DNA of 42,304 bases from Treponema sp. UBA4319 (GCA_002393865.1 DGUD01000070.1:10109-52412), one strand, 5' to 3'; numbered from the stretch's first letter, positions 16,678 through 25,098 are shown. A program made the numbers and translations. Notes: generated by a model from the sequence alone, not told the origin.

Positions 16678-18061
16678 CGCCCGTTCCACCCCGCCAGTTC
16701 CCCAGCTGGAGATAGAGGGTGCTTCCCTTGAAGAATGCAAGAAGAAACTCTTCGCCATGTACGGTACGGAGTATACCATCTCCGATTACCATACCATCCC
16801 CAAGACCTCTTTGTTCGGTCTGCGGCAGAAACTCGTTGTGCAGGCGACCTACTATCTGAAGGGGCAGGGCAGCGCCAAGCTTTCTTCCCCGCGGATGCAG
16901 CCCTATCCGTCTCAGGGGGGGGCGGGAGCGCAGCCTGCCATGCGCATGAATATGGGTGCCCCGTTCCCGCCGGGGCTCAGCACGTCCGATGCTGCCCCGC
17001 TCAATTCGATTCCCTCTGGCGTCGGGCAGGACAGCTTTATGCAGAATCGCGACGAAATCCTGAAAGAGCGCGCGAGCACAAGCATTGCCAATATCCTTGA
17101 GGTCTCCAAGATGTCCAAACGAATTGAGGAGATAAGCAAGAAGCTGGATTCGTTTTCCCGCGAAAGCGCCTCCAAAGGCGAGCATCCTTCTATTCTTAAG
17201 ATTGATGAAATCTTGAAACAGAATGAATTCACTCAGTACTATATCGACAAGATGAACGAGCGTATCCGGGCGGAATTCAGCCTCGATGCGCTGGAGGACT
17301 TTGATACCGTGCAGCGGACGGTGGTGGACTGGATCGGTGGTGACATACACATTGCCCCCCATTTTGAGCCGAAGTCCCCGCAGGTCATCATCATCGTGGG
17401 ACCTACCGGCGTGGGCAAGACCTCCACCATCGCAAAGCTCGCGGCAAAGATAAAGATTTCCGCCAAAAAAGAGCGCCTGCGTATCCCCGTCATCCACATG
17501 ATTGTGGCGGACAGCATGCGTGTCGCGGCCAAGGAGCAGCTGGAGCATTACGGCGGCGCCCTTGAGGTCTCCGTGGACAAGGCAGACAGCCAGGAGGATT
17601 TGCAGACCCTGTTCAAGCGCTACAATACGCCCAAAGTTGATTTTATATTCATCGATACGAGCGGCTACAGCCCGAATGATTTTGAGCATATCAGGAAGAT
17701 GCAGGAGGTGCTCGATGTGCCCGGCATGCATGCGGAGACCTATCTTGCCATTACGGCGAGCACGAAGTCCCGTGACCTTGAGAGAATCATCCGCAACTAT
17801 GAGCCGTTTGATTTTAAGAGTATCATAATCACGAAGTGCGATGAGACTTCGACGTACGGCAATGTCCTGAGCGTCCTCTACGAGAAGAACAAGCGGATCT
17901 CAATGCTGACGACGGGGCAGGATATCCTGCACCATCTGGAGCGGGCGACTCCCCTGTACTTCTTGCAGCGTCTGGACGGTTTTAAAAAGGATGAAGAGCA
18001 TATAAAACGGCAATTTGGTTCTGACGAGGAATCTAAGCGCGATACTTTGACCGAGGAATGA
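16667..18061 (+). CDS. flhF: SRP-type GTPase FlhF, flagellar placement
   Basis: A 464-residue protein. The N-terminal segment (1-65) and a variable linker (about 66-200) precede the NG GTPase domain. The P-loop is GPTGVGKTS at 245-253, G3 is DTSGYSP (Ser in place of the more common Ala), and G4 is TKCDETSTYG. FlhF marks the flagellar pole together with FlhG. AGGAG lies before the ATG, which overlaps flhA. The coding sequence contains an eight-G run (16915-16922, encoding Gly84-Gly85). One inserted G would move translation into a frame that stops at 17100, giving about 145 residues without the GTPase domain, so the gene could be phase-variable. Confidence 0.95.
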   Translation: MYSDARSTPPVPQLEIEGASLEECKKKLFAMYGTEYTISDYHTIPKTSLFGLRQKLVVQATYYLKGQGSAKLSSPRMQPYPSQGGAGAQPAMRMNMGAPFPPGLSTSDAAPLNSIPSGVGQDSFMQNRDEILKERASTSIANILEVSKMSKRIEEISKKLDSFSRESASKGEHPSILKIDEILKQNEFTQYYIDKMNERIRAEFSLDALEDFDTVQRTVVDWIGGDIHIAPHFEPKSPQVIIIVGPTGVGKTSTIAKLAAKIKISAKKERLRIPVIHMIVADSMRVAAKEQLEHYGGALEVSVDKADSQEDLQTLFKRYNTPKVDFIFIDTSGYSPNDFEHIRKMQEVLDVPGMHAETYLAITASTKSRDLERIIRNYEPFDFKSIIITKCDETSTYGNVLSVLYEKNKRISMLTTGQDILHHLERATPLYFLQRLDGFKKDEEHIKRQFGSDEESKRDTLTEE

Positions 18062-18066
18062 TATAT

Positions 18067-18927
18067 ATGGAAGAACAACTGAGCGAGCTTCGTGCGTTTA
18101 TGGGAAAGGATGCTGGCGAGCACAAAACGCGGATTATTGCCATCAGCAGCGGAAAAGGCGGCGTTGGCAAGACGAACATCGCGGTGAACATGGCCATCGC
18201 CTATGCGCAGCTAGGAAAACGCGTGATTTTGATTGATGGCGATATGGGGATGGCGAACGTGAATGTTCTGCTCAACATCGTTCCCCAGTACAACCTTATG
18301 CAGGTTATCAACCGCCAGAAAAAAATGAGCGAAATCATCCTCGATACGGAATTCGGGATAAAATTCATTGCCGGGGCAAACGGATTCTCCAAGCTGGCAA
18401 ACCTGTCCTCCGATGAGCTGGACGCCTTCGCGCAGGAATTTGCCTCCTTGGGGAATGCCGACATCATCATCATCGATACCGGTGCCGGTATTGCTGAAAA
18501 CGTCCTTAAATTTGTTGCGGCTGCGGATGAGGTCTACATCGTGACCACGCCGGAACCGACCGCCATCACCGACGCGTACGGTATCATCAAGATTATCACG
18601 ACCGAGCTGATGGACAGGGAGCTGCACCTGAAGCTGCTGGTGAACAGGGTGCATTCTGCGGACGAGGGCAAACGCATCTCCGAGCGTATCATCACGATTG
18701 TGGGTCAGTTCCTGAACTACAAGGTCGATTATATCGGCTTTATCTACGACGACCCGGTGGTACAGGCATCCGTCATCCGGCAGAAGCCGTTCATGGTCGT
18801 AAACCCGACATCCAAGCCTTCCGTCTGCCTGAAGCACATTGTCGGACGCATGGAAAAGACCGAGTCCTCGAACGCCGGCGTCTCAACCTTCCTCCAGAAA
18901 TTTGTCGGGGGAAAAAAAAGACGGTGA
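18067..18927 (+). CDS. flhG: MinD-like ATPase FlhG, flagellar number control
   Basis: A 286-residue MinD/ParA-family ATPase. The deviant Walker A is KGGVGKT (30-36), with DGDMGMANV (from 57) and the IDTGAGI Walker B-like region in the middle. FlhG restrains FlhF and helps set flagellar number. The short N-terminal segment before the ATPase core (residues 1-20) is where FlhG proteins contact FlhF. Start choice: an ATG at 18058 overlaps the flhF stop, but GAGGA touches it directly. The ATG at 18067 has GAGGA nine bases ahead and is preferred. The gene ends in a G5-A8 run and a basic KKRR tail. A Lys/Arg tail here is not a typical MinD membrane-targeting helix. Confidence 0.93.
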   Translation: MEEQLSELRAFMGKDAGEHKTRIIAISSGKGGVGKTNIAVNMAIAYAQLGKRVILIDGDMGMANVNVLLNIVPQYNLMQVINRQKKMSEIILDTEFGIKFIAGANGFSKLANLSSDELDAFAQEFASLGNADIIIIDTGAGIAENVLKFVAAADEVYIVTTPEPTAITDAYGIIKIITTELMDRELHLKLLVNRVHSADEGKRISERIITIVGQFLNYKVDYIGFIYDDPVVQASVIRQKPFMVVNPTSKPSVCLKHIVGRMEKTESSNAGVSTFLQKFVGGKKRR

Positions 18928-18942
18928 AACGCTATGTTGAAC

Positions 18943-18979
18943 TTGACCTGAAAGGTTTTTTGCCGTACCATAGTATAAT
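18943..18979 (+). promoter_or_regulatory. possible end of fla operon and new promoter
   Basis: A short ACCT/AGGT stem (near 18946-18955) is followed by a T6 run, and then a perfect TATAAT at 18974-18979, 24 bases before the next start. No -35 lies at normal spacing (TTGACC at 18943 is 25 bp away), so both the terminator and the promoter are weak calls. Confidence 0.3.
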
Positions 18980-19003
18980 GGTTATGAATGCGGAGGACTT
19001 GGC

Positions 19004-19837
19004 ATGCTGAACAGTAAGAATATTGCGGTAATGGCAGGTGTGGGATTTGTCTTGTCTTTTTTGATAAGCATCCTTTTTGCCCATACGCCGTTCGGCTGGG
19101 CTTTGCTCCGCGGACTGATATTTGCGCTTGTCTTTGGGGTGCTTGCAGTCGCCATCGAGTTCATGTATGAAAAGTTTCTGAGCGACGGGGAACCGGGCGA
19201 TATCATTGCCGATTCCCCGCGGGCCGCAGGCGCGCAGTCTGGCTCCAAGGTCGATATCACTATCGGCGAGACAGATTTGACGGAGGACGGGCTTGGGCTC
19301 AGCTTTGCGGTCAACAATAATAAGCATGTCCTTTCCGAGCGGGATACGAGAAGCGTCGCCGAGAACTCCGCCCGCATAGACAGCATATCGCCGGCTGCCG
19401 GGTCTGCTGCCCAGCCGGTGCAAGCTCCTGCGGCTGCCCCGGCGGCAGCGGCTCATCCTGAGCCGGCTACATTCAGGCCTGTGACGCTGGGCAAGCCCCT
19501 TGCAGAGACCGCGGCTCCTGCCCCGGCTCAGGCGGCTCCTGCTCCCGCCGGCGAGCCTCCGAAGGCTGCTGCCCCTGCCGCTGAGCCCCCGAAGACTGCG
19601 GCTCCTACGGCAAAAACCGAGCTTGATGAGCTGCCAGATTTGGGGATATTTGATGACGGAGGTGGAGGCTCGTCCTCTATGGGCTCCGATGTCATAGAAG
19701 ATTCTGAATTCGCGGAGAATGGCGGGGGGGCGGTTCCTTCCCGCATTTCTCCTTTAGCGGATCCGAACAAGGCGACGGATCACGATACCGCGACTTTGGC
19801 AAAAGCGATTCAGACTGTTCTGAAAAGGGATGAATAA
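19004..19837 (+). CDS. uncharacterised two-helix Ala/Pro-rich membrane protein
   Basis: A 277-residue protein I cannot assign to a characterised family. Two hydrophobic helices (about 7-27 and 31-53) form a hairpin. A cytoplasmic-looking, low-complexity region follows (about 65-210), very rich in Ala and Pro with repeated EPPK-A units, then an acidic/Gly/Ser stretch and a conserved-looking C-terminal helix (TATLAKAIQTVLKRD). GGAGGAC lies before the ATG. It sits between flhG and the flagellar sigma factor, the position of an unnamed gene in other treponemal fla loci, so a flagellar or cell-envelope role is likely but unproven. A G7 run (19734-19740) lies near the 3' end. A strong terminator follows. 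Confidence 0.85.
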   Translation: MLNSKNIAVMAGVGFVLSFLISILFAHTPFGWALLRGLIFALVFGVLAVAIEFMYEKFLSDGEPGDIIADSPRAAGAQSGSKVDITIGETDLTEDGLGLSFAVNNNKHVLSERDTRSVAENSARIDSISPAAGSAAQPVQAPAAAPAAAAHPEPATFRPVTLGKPLAETAAPAPAQAAPAPAGEPPKAAAPAAEPPKTAAPTAKTELDELPDLGIFDDGGGGSSSMGSDVIEDSEFAENGGGAVPSRISPLADPNKATDHDTATLAKAIQTVLKRDE

Positions 19838-19845
19838 ATAGATGC

Positions 19846-19892
19846 GGCCTGTTCGGGAATCCTGTCGGATTCCTCTCAGGTTGGTGCTTTTT
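19846..19892 (+). terminator. rho-independent terminator
   Basis: GGAATCC (19856-19862) pairs with GGATTCC (19867-19873) around a TGTC loop. CCTG (19848-19851) and CAGG (19877-19880) extend the stem, and T5 follows at 19888-19892. It ends the transcript of the 19004-19837 gene and forms the front half of repeat copy C. Confidence 0.75.
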
Positions 19893-19962
19893 CAGGCTGC
19901 AGCACTGCGGAGGCACGGATTTTTAAGGTTTCTGCCCTGGCATGCTTGTTCCGGGCAGCTCT
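19846..19962 (+). repeat. dispersed composite terminator repeat, copy C
   Basis: Terminator hairpin, TTTTTCAGGCTG, then TTTAAGGTTTCTG and the closing block TTCCGGGCAGCTCT (19949-19962). The order matches copies A and B. TTTAAGGTT-x-CTG is shared with copy B near 33000. The middle block is more diverged here. Confidence 0.65.
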
Positions 19963-19983
19963 ATTATGGAAAGGTGTGGGAGA

Positions 19984-20772
19984 ATGGGAAATTCGCTCTT
20001 AGATGAAAAAACGGAAGACGAACTTTGGCATGAATTTAAAAAGACAAAGATGCCGGCTATCCGCGATAAATTTATCAGGCAGTATATGCCGCTGGTGAAG
20101 TATGTCGCGGGCAAGGTTTCTACAGGTATGCCGGAAAGCGTCGAATTCGATGACCTTGTCGGATTCGGGCAGTTTGGTCTTTTGGACGCCATCAATAAAT
20201 ATGACCCGGACAAGAATGTAAAATTCAAGACCTATGCGGTGACCCGTATCCGTGGCGCGATTTTCGACGAGCTGCGGGAGCTTGACTGGGTTCCCCGTTC
20301 CGTGCGCCAGAAATCCCGTGAAATAGAAGATACTATCGTGGACTTGGAGGCACGTCTTGGCCGCACGGCGAGCGATGCCGAGATTGCAAAGGCGATGGGC
20401 ATGACGGAGAGCGAGTACGAGACCACCGTCATGAAAATCAGCGGCACGAGCATTCTTTCGCTCAACGATGTCTGGTATTCAGGGGATGACAGCGACCACA
20501 TGTCTATCGGCGACAACATCGAGGCTCCTGCCAGCCTGAACCCCGACGTTATTGTCGAGCGCGAGGAAATCCGTAAGGTGATTATTCAGGCAATAAACGA
20601 GCTTCCGCGTAACGAGAAGATGGTGATAGTGCTCTACTATCATGAGGATCTGACGTTCAAGGAAATCGGGCAGGTGCTCAATGTGAGCGAGAGCCGTATC
20701 AGCCAGCTGCATTCAAAAGCGAATGTCCGCTTGAGGGCAAAGCTCACCAGCTTCAAGAAGGGCATATTCTAG
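19984..20772 (+). CDS. fliA: flagellar sigma factor (FliA/WhiG family)
   Basis: A 262-residue sigma-28-type factor. Region 2 (about 35-105) contains the DLVGFGQFGLLDAINKYDP core-binding motif and FKTYAVTRIRGAIFDELRELDWVPRS for -10 recognition. Region 3 spans about 108-160, and region 4 (about 205-255) holds the LTFKEIGQVLNVSESRISQLHSKA helix-turn-helix. The frame is open to 19942, but the ATG at 19984, with AAGGTG/GGGAGA just before it, gives the usual length. This factor directs late flagellar genes such as flagellins. It follows a terminator, so it likely has its own promoter (TATTAT near 19963 is a weak candidate). fapA follows 22 bases later. Confidence 0.95.
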   Translation: MGNSLLDEKTEDELWHEFKKTKMPAIRDKFIRQYMPLVKYVAGKVSTGMPESVEFDDLVGFGQFGLLDAINKYDPDKNVKFKTYAVTRIRGAIFDELRELDWVPRSVRQKSREIEDTIVDLEARLGRTASDAEIAKAMGMTESEYETTVMKISGTSILSLNDVWYSGDDSDHMSIGDNIEAPASLNPDVIVEREEIRKVIIQAINELPRNEKMVIVLYYHEDLTFKEIGQVLNVSESRISQLHSKANVRLRAKLTSFKKGIF

Positions 20773-20794
20773 CCCGGAACGAAAGGAGGCGCAA

Positions 20795-22768
20795 GTGGTA
20801 AATCTTGAAATTATCCGCGGAGAGATGGAGAAGAAGCTCACCGTTGACAAGGCGATTCATTCTGTCGTCGTGCAGGCTGATACTATAGAAGACTGCCTTG
20901 AGGATGCTTCCGTCCAGCTGGACGCAAAAATCGCAGATTTGGAATACGAGGTTGAGGAGCGCGGTTTTCAGGGGGTCATGGGGCTTGCGAAAAAACCGTG
21001 GAAGCTCCGTATTTACGAGAACCCGAGGCTCGTCAAGCAGAAGCTGGAGAAGCAGCAGCAGGAAATCCTTGCGAACGCCCAGGTCGCGCAGGAAGTCAAG
21101 ATTGTCGATACGGACGGTATGTTCTATCTGCACCGCTTCAACGACGAGATTTGGCTCAAGGTCGTCCTGCCGGTCGGCAAGGGTAAGCCGGTTTCCCAAG
21201 GAGAGGTGCTCTCTGCCGCCAAGCGCGGCGATACGCTGGAGCTTGACGAGAACCTTGTCAAAAAATCCTGCAAGGAAGGTACCGCGAACGATTACTGCAT
21301 CGTCGGCAAGTACCGCCACGTTCCCGGCGCGGATGCGACGTTCGCCGTGGATATCGCGAAGGACGAGATGCAGGCTACTATCACGGTAACCCCGCCGGGC
21401 GAAGGCGGCTCCGAGATTTCCGAGTCCGCTATCCGTCAGTCGCTGCAGACACAGGGCGTCGTGGCCGGTGTCAGTGCGGAGAAAATCCAGGAATTCATCG
21501 ACAGCCCCGTCTACAACGCGCCCTTTGTGGTGGCGGAGGCAATCAAGCCCGTTGACGGGCACGATGCGTATGTCGCCTATGATTTTGAGACTGACAGCAC
21601 AAAGCTGCGCCTCAAGGAGACCCAGAACGGGCAGGTCAACTTCAAGGAGCTTAACCTTATCCAGAACGTCGTTGCCGGGCAGCGCCTCGCGCAGAAACAG
21701 CTTGCGGAGCGCGGCAAAGGCGGCAAAACCGTCACCGGCCGTTACCTTGAGGCGAAGAACGGCAAGGACATTCAGGTGCAGCTGGGCGCGAACGTCAAGT
21801 TCGATACGGACGGACGCACCATCATCGCCGAGAAAAACGGGCAGGTCATGCTTGTGGGCAATAAGGTTACCGTCGAGGAAATCTACGAGGTTCCGGGCGT
21901 CAACATCAAGACCGGGAACATCACCTTTATGGGTACGGTTATCGTCAAAGGCAACGTGGAGGACGGTTACGACATCAAGGCCGACGGCAATGTGGAGATT
22001 TACGGTACGGTCGGCAACTGCAAGATAGAGGCCGAGGGCGACATCATCATCTCGCAGGGTGTCATGGGGCGTGATGAGGGCGTCATAAAAACCTCCAAGT
22101 CCGTATGGGCTCGCTTTATCCAGAACACGACGGTTGAGGCCGGGGAATATGTCGTCGTCAACGACAACATCATGAACGCGAACGTCACCGCCATGAAGAA
22201 AATCCTGCTGAAGGGCAAACGTGCGCAGATTATCGGCGGACACCTCTTTGCGACAGAGGAGATTTCAGCAAAGAATATCGGTTCTCCCGCAGGCGGTACG
22301 GAGACTATCCTTGAGGTCGGCTACGATCCCAAGGCCAAGCAGCGCCTTGTCGAGCTGCAGGAGATGCAGTCCGGCCTTGCGAAGGAGCTTGATGAGATAG
22401 ATCTGAACATCGCGACTCTTGAGAACCAGAAGGAAATCCGCCGCTCCATCCCCAAGGAGAAGGAGGAGGCGCTCATGAAGTTCAAGGAGCAGAAGGCCGA
22501 TATCGTCGAGCGCAGCAACAAGATGACCGAGGAAATCACGCAGATACAGCAGCACCTGCACGAGCTGCGTATTGTTGGTCGTGTGAATGCGAGCGGCTCT
22601 GTGTACGCCGGAACAAAGATTTTTGTGCGTGACGAAAAAGACGAGGTCAAGAACGACTGCAAGGCCGTCTCGTTCTACTTTGAGAACGGTTTTGTGCGCC
22701 GCGGCAAGTATGACCAGTCTCAGGTCACGAGCGATGTAGGAGCTCCGGATGGCTATTCAACCAATTGA
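20795..22768 (+). CDS. fapA: FapA-family (DUF342) protein with Jag-like N-terminal domain
   Basis: A 657-residue protein. Residues about 15-76 look like a Jag N-terminal domain (EDCLEDA, then ERGFQGVMGLAKKPWKLRI). The main part is a FapA/DUF342 domain with a right-handed beta-helix built from short V-x-G repeats (around 345-470), followed by a long coiled coil (about 510-600) and a terminal beta segment with VNASGSVYAGTKIF. It has no signal peptide or membrane helix. FapA of Vibrio vulnificus supports polar flagellar assembly and binds a PTS protein, but whether that holds here is unknown. The start is GTG at 20795 behind an excellent AAAGGAGG. It directly follows the flagellar sigma gene and overlaps the next gene by 20 bases. 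Confidence 0.88.
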   Translation: MVNLEIIRGEMEKKLTVDKAIHSVVVQADTIEDCLEDASVQLDAKIADLEYEVEERGFQGVMGLAKKPWKLRIYENPRLVKQKLEKQQQEILANAQVAQEVKIVDTDGMFYLHRFNDEIWLKVVLPVGKGKPVSQGEVLSAAKRGDTLELDENLVKKSCKEGTANDYCIVGKYRHVPGADATFAVDIAKDEMQATITVTPPGEGGSEISESAIRQSLQTQGVVAGVSAEKIQEFIDSPVYNAPFVVAEAIKPVDGHDAYVAYDFETDSTKLRLKETQNGQVNFKELNLIQNVVAGQRLAQKQLAERGKGGKTVTGRYLEAKNGKDIQVQLGANVKFDTDGRTIIAEKNGQVMLVGNKVTVEEIYEVPGVNIKTGNITFMGTVIVKGNVEDGYDIKADGNVEIYGTVGNCKIEAEGDIIISQGVMGRDEGVIKTSKSVWARFIQNTTVEAGEYVVVNDNIMNANVTAMKKILLKGKRAQIIGGHLFATEEISAKNIGSPAGGTETILEVGYDPKAKQRLVELQEMQSGLAKELDEIDLNIATLENQKEIRRSIPKEKEEALMKFKEQKADIVERSNKMTEEITQIQQHLHELRIVGRVNASGSVYAGTKIFVRDEKDEVKNDCKAVSFYFENGFVRRGKYDQSQVTSDVGAPDGYSTN

Positions 22769-23096
22769 TTTGTCTGTTGTCTATTCCCAGATGGACAACG
22801 TGGCAAAATTCAATGCCTCCCAGAACCAGCTTGTCCAGTCCGCGAACCAGCAGGGGCGCGACCGTACTGCCGAGCAGAACCTGCAGCGTTCCAAGACGGT
22901 GCAGGAGGCTGCGAAGCAGGAAGTCGGCTCCAACACTATAAAGAATGACCTGCAGGAAGGCGGCGCCGGCTCCGGGCCGCAGGGGCAGGGCAAGAAAAAA
23001 AAGCGTCGTGATGATACGGAGGCGCAGGAGCTCCCTCCTTCCCCGCAGGAATTTACGGATCCCTGCCTGGGGAACCGGATTGATATCATCGGTTGA
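22749..23096 (+). CDS. small uncharacterised Gln/Lys-rich protein
   Basis: A 115-residue hydrophilic protein with no recognised domain. It begins MAIQPIDLSVVYSQMDNVAK, has an Asn/Gln/Ala-rich helical segment (about 20-60), a Gly-rich turn, a basic KKKKRR cluster (about 82-87), and a short C-terminal block ending GNRIDIIG that looks conserved. TAGGAG lies eight to nine bases before the ATG. The gene overlaps the fapA end by 20 bases, so it is co-translated. Small proteins of this shape often lie between fapA and a DUF6115-like gene in treponemes. A structural or assembly role linked to flagella is a guess from context only. Confidence 0.75.
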   Translation: MAIQPIDLSVVYSQMDNVAKFNASQNQLVQSANQQGRDRTAEQNLQRSKTVQEAAKQEVGSNTIKNDLQEGGAGSGPQGQGKKKKRRDDTEAQELPPSPQEFTDPCLGNRIDIIG

Positions 23097-23164
23097 GCAT
23101 CCGGCTGGTTTCAGAAGCCCGTTGCTTTTGGAGCTTGCTCATCTCTGTGAGTCAGGACATTTTT

Positions 23165-23962
23165 ATGGCCCTTACATTCATCGTTCTGTTATACATTGTC
23201 AATATTATCCTGTGGATTGTGCTCTTTTCCCGTATCAAGAAGATGTTCTCCACGGAAAACCTCGTGCGCAAGATTGTGGCGACCGCAAATGATGTGGTGA
23301 AAAGCATCGATGCGGTCACCGACCGCAACCGGAGCCTCGTCAAGGACGGGGAGGAGCGCCTGATGGCCGTCAGCGCAGAGACCGCCCGCCGCGTGGAGGA
23401 GCTGAAGGCCGAGCTGGAAAAAGCCGACAAGCACATCATGTTCCTGAAGGGCGAGCTTGACAAGACCGAGAAAGCCTTTGCGTTCCGGGCGGAGCTGGAT
23501 GCCGCTGGGCAGCAGCAGGCGAAGCAGCTCCGTGCCTCGGTGCAGGCGGGCTCGCCGGCCAGCGTCTACCGCCACGAGCAGCTGCAGGGAACGCGCTTTT
23601 CCGCCGCAATCCGCACGGAGAACGTCGATGGCGATTCGATTGCGGTGGGGAGCATGCCGGATGCGGAGGCTGCTCCGCAGCAGCCCGCCGTTATGCGCGA
23701 GGCAGGGCAGCCCTTGCCGCCGCAGGAGCATCCCCCCGTGCCCCCGGAGCCTGCCGCCCCCGCCGAATCCCAGAATGCCGCCGCAGCGCCCCGCCAGCCC
23801 CAAGCTCCGCAAATCATCGTCTCTGCGGCGCCCCTGCGCCCCAGAAAGGACTACAAGCAGCAGGTAAAGGAGCTCTCCGCGCTGGGGATGACTGCCGAGG
23901 AAATCGCCGCCGAGCTGGGGAGGAGCCCGCAGGAAGTCGAGGTGACGCTGGAGCTGCTCTGA
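23165..23962 (+). CDS. membrane-anchored coiled-coil protein with DUF6115-like C-terminal helix-turn-helix
   Basis: A 265-residue protein. One N-terminal membrane helix (about 2-21) leads to a cytoplasmic coiled coil (about 40-110), a Pro/Ala/Gln-rich linker (about 135-225), and a C-terminal helix-turn-helix-like motif (KELSALGMTAEEIAAELGRS, then PQEVEVTLELL). That ending resembles the DUF6115 proteins found next to fla genes in Firmicutes. Start: the frame is open to a TTG at 23093 that overlaps the previous stop, but AGGAC in front of the ATG at 23165 and the helix starting right there favour 23165. It would tether a DNA- or protein-binding head at the membrane. Function is unknown. It ends the fapA cluster. 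Confidence 0.75.
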   Translation: MALTFIVLLYIVNIILWIVLFSRIKKMFSTENLVRKIVATANDVVKSIDAVTDRNRSLVKDGEERLMAVSAETARRVEELKAELEKADKHIMFLKGELDKTEKAFAFRAELDAAGQQQAKQLRASVQAGSPASVYRHEQLQGTRFSAAIRTENVDGDSIAVGSMPDAEAAPQQPAVMREAGQPLPPQEHPPVPPEPAAPAESQNAAAAPRQPQAPQIIVSAAPLRPRKDYKQQVKELSALGMTAEEIAAELGRSPQEVEVTLELL

Positions 23963-24004
23963 GCCCGCGCTATCCCGAAAAGCGCCGCGGAACGGAAAGA
24001 ACGC

Positions 24005-24034
24005 CCTTGAAATTTCAAGGAAACAGGCTATAAT
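24005..24034 (+). promoter_or_regulatory. galM promoter overlapped by a perfect 16-bp palindrome
   Basis: TTGAAA (24007-24012) and TATAAT (24029-24034) are 16 bp apart. The -35 lies inside CCTTGAAATTTCAAGG (24005-24020), a perfect palindrome with no T run after it, so it is a good repressor-site candidate. The predicted RNA start (about 24041) leaves almost no leader before the ATG at 24044. Confidence 0.65.
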
Positions 24035-24043
24035 AGTACGTAT

Positions 24044-25093
24044 ATGGCTGGAATGAAAATAAAGAAGAGTCGGTTCGGGCTTTTGGCAGACGGTACAAAA
24101 GTCCACCTGTATACGGTTTCCAACGGAAAAATGAGCGTCTCCATGACGGATTATGGCTGCACGCTTACAAGCATTCTGGTGCCCGCCAGAAAGAGCCGGA
24201 TGGTTGACGTCCTGCTCGGTTTCTCTACGCTTGATGGCGTTGTCCGCGATACCTGCAGCTTCGGCGCCTTGGTCGGACGCTTTGCCAACAGGATTGGCGG
24301 CGCCACCTTTGTGCTGGAGGGCGTCAAGTACGAGCTTGACAAGAACGACAACGGGCTGAACACCCTGCACGGCGGCTTTGACCGTTGGGAGAAGAAGGTA
24401 TGGAAGGCAAAGCGCATCAAGACTGAGCACGGCACCGGTATCCAGTTCTCGCGCAAGAGCCCGGACGGAGAGCAGGGCTTTCCCGGCACCGTAAAGGCGA
24501 CCGTCACCTACACGCTCAACGAGGATAACGTGCTGACGCTTTCCTACAATGCGGTGTCCGACCGGCCGACCCCTATCAACCTGACGAACCATGCCTACTT
24601 CAACCTCAAGGGGCATAACGGCGGCTCTGTCGCCGACCAGAAGATTCAGCTCAGCTGTTCCCGCTATGTCGCCGTGGATGACAAGCTTATCCCTACCGGC
24701 GTGCTGAACGAGGTTTCGGGCACCCCCTTTGACTTTACCCGTTCCCGCCTTATCGGGGAAGATCTGGGCAAGGTTGGCGTCGGCTACGATCACTGCTACT
24801 GCGTGGATGGCTATGTGCCGGACGGCTCGCTCCGGCCTGTCGCAGAGCTTGAGGATCCCAAGAGCGGGCGCAAGATGCTTGTCCGTACGACCTTGCCCGG
24901 CGTGCAGTTCTACACGGGCAACTATATCGAGGGCATATCCGGCAAGGACGGCGTCGTATACCGTACGCACGGAGGGCTCTGCCTTGAGACGGAGGACTTC
25001 CCCGATGCCCCGAACAAGGCTGACTTCCCGTCGGCAATCCTGCGCCCGGACAAGCCGTACCACCAGATTACGCAGTATGCGTTCAAATTCTAA
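24044..25093 (+). CDS. galM: galactose mutarotase (aldose 1-epimerase)
   Basis: A 349-residue cytoplasmic enzyme that interconverts alpha and beta anomers of galactose and related sugars. The catalytic set is complete: His109 (LHGG), His183 in NLTNHAYFNL, and Glu315 in LCLETEDFPDAPN, with spacing very close to well-studied GalM enzymes. Arg/Asn residues in GRFANRIGG bind substrate. It is monocistronic, with its own promoter and terminator. The start at 24044 gives a near-leaderless RNA. An ATG at 24053 (Met4), with GGA just upstream, is an alternative. The palindrome over the -35 suggests repression, perhaps by a sugar-responsive regulator, which is inference. No other sugar genes flank it. 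Confidence 0.93.
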   Translation: MAGMKIKKSRFGLLADGTKVHLYTVSNGKMSVSMTDYGCTLTSILVPARKSRMVDVLLGFSTLDGVVRDTCSFGALVGRFANRIGGATFVLEGVKYELDKNDNGLNTLHGGFDRWEKKVWKAKRIKTEHGTGIQFSRKSPDGEQGFPGTVKATVTYTLNEDNVLTLSYNAVSDRPTPINLTNHAYFNLKGHNGGSVADQKIQLSCSRYVAVDDKLIPTGVLNEVSGTPFDFTRSRLIGEDLGKVGVGYDHCYCVDGYVPDGSLRPVAELEDPKSGRKMLVRTTLPGVQFYTGNYIEGISGKDGVVYRTHGGLCLETEDFPDAPNKADFPSAILRPDKPYHQITQYAFKF

Positions 25094-25098
25094 GGGAA

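Noticed and set aside
18907..18919. G5-A8 run at the end of flhG as a phase-variation switch
   Set aside because: It lies within the last few codons, so slippage would change only the short basic tail and not the ATPase.
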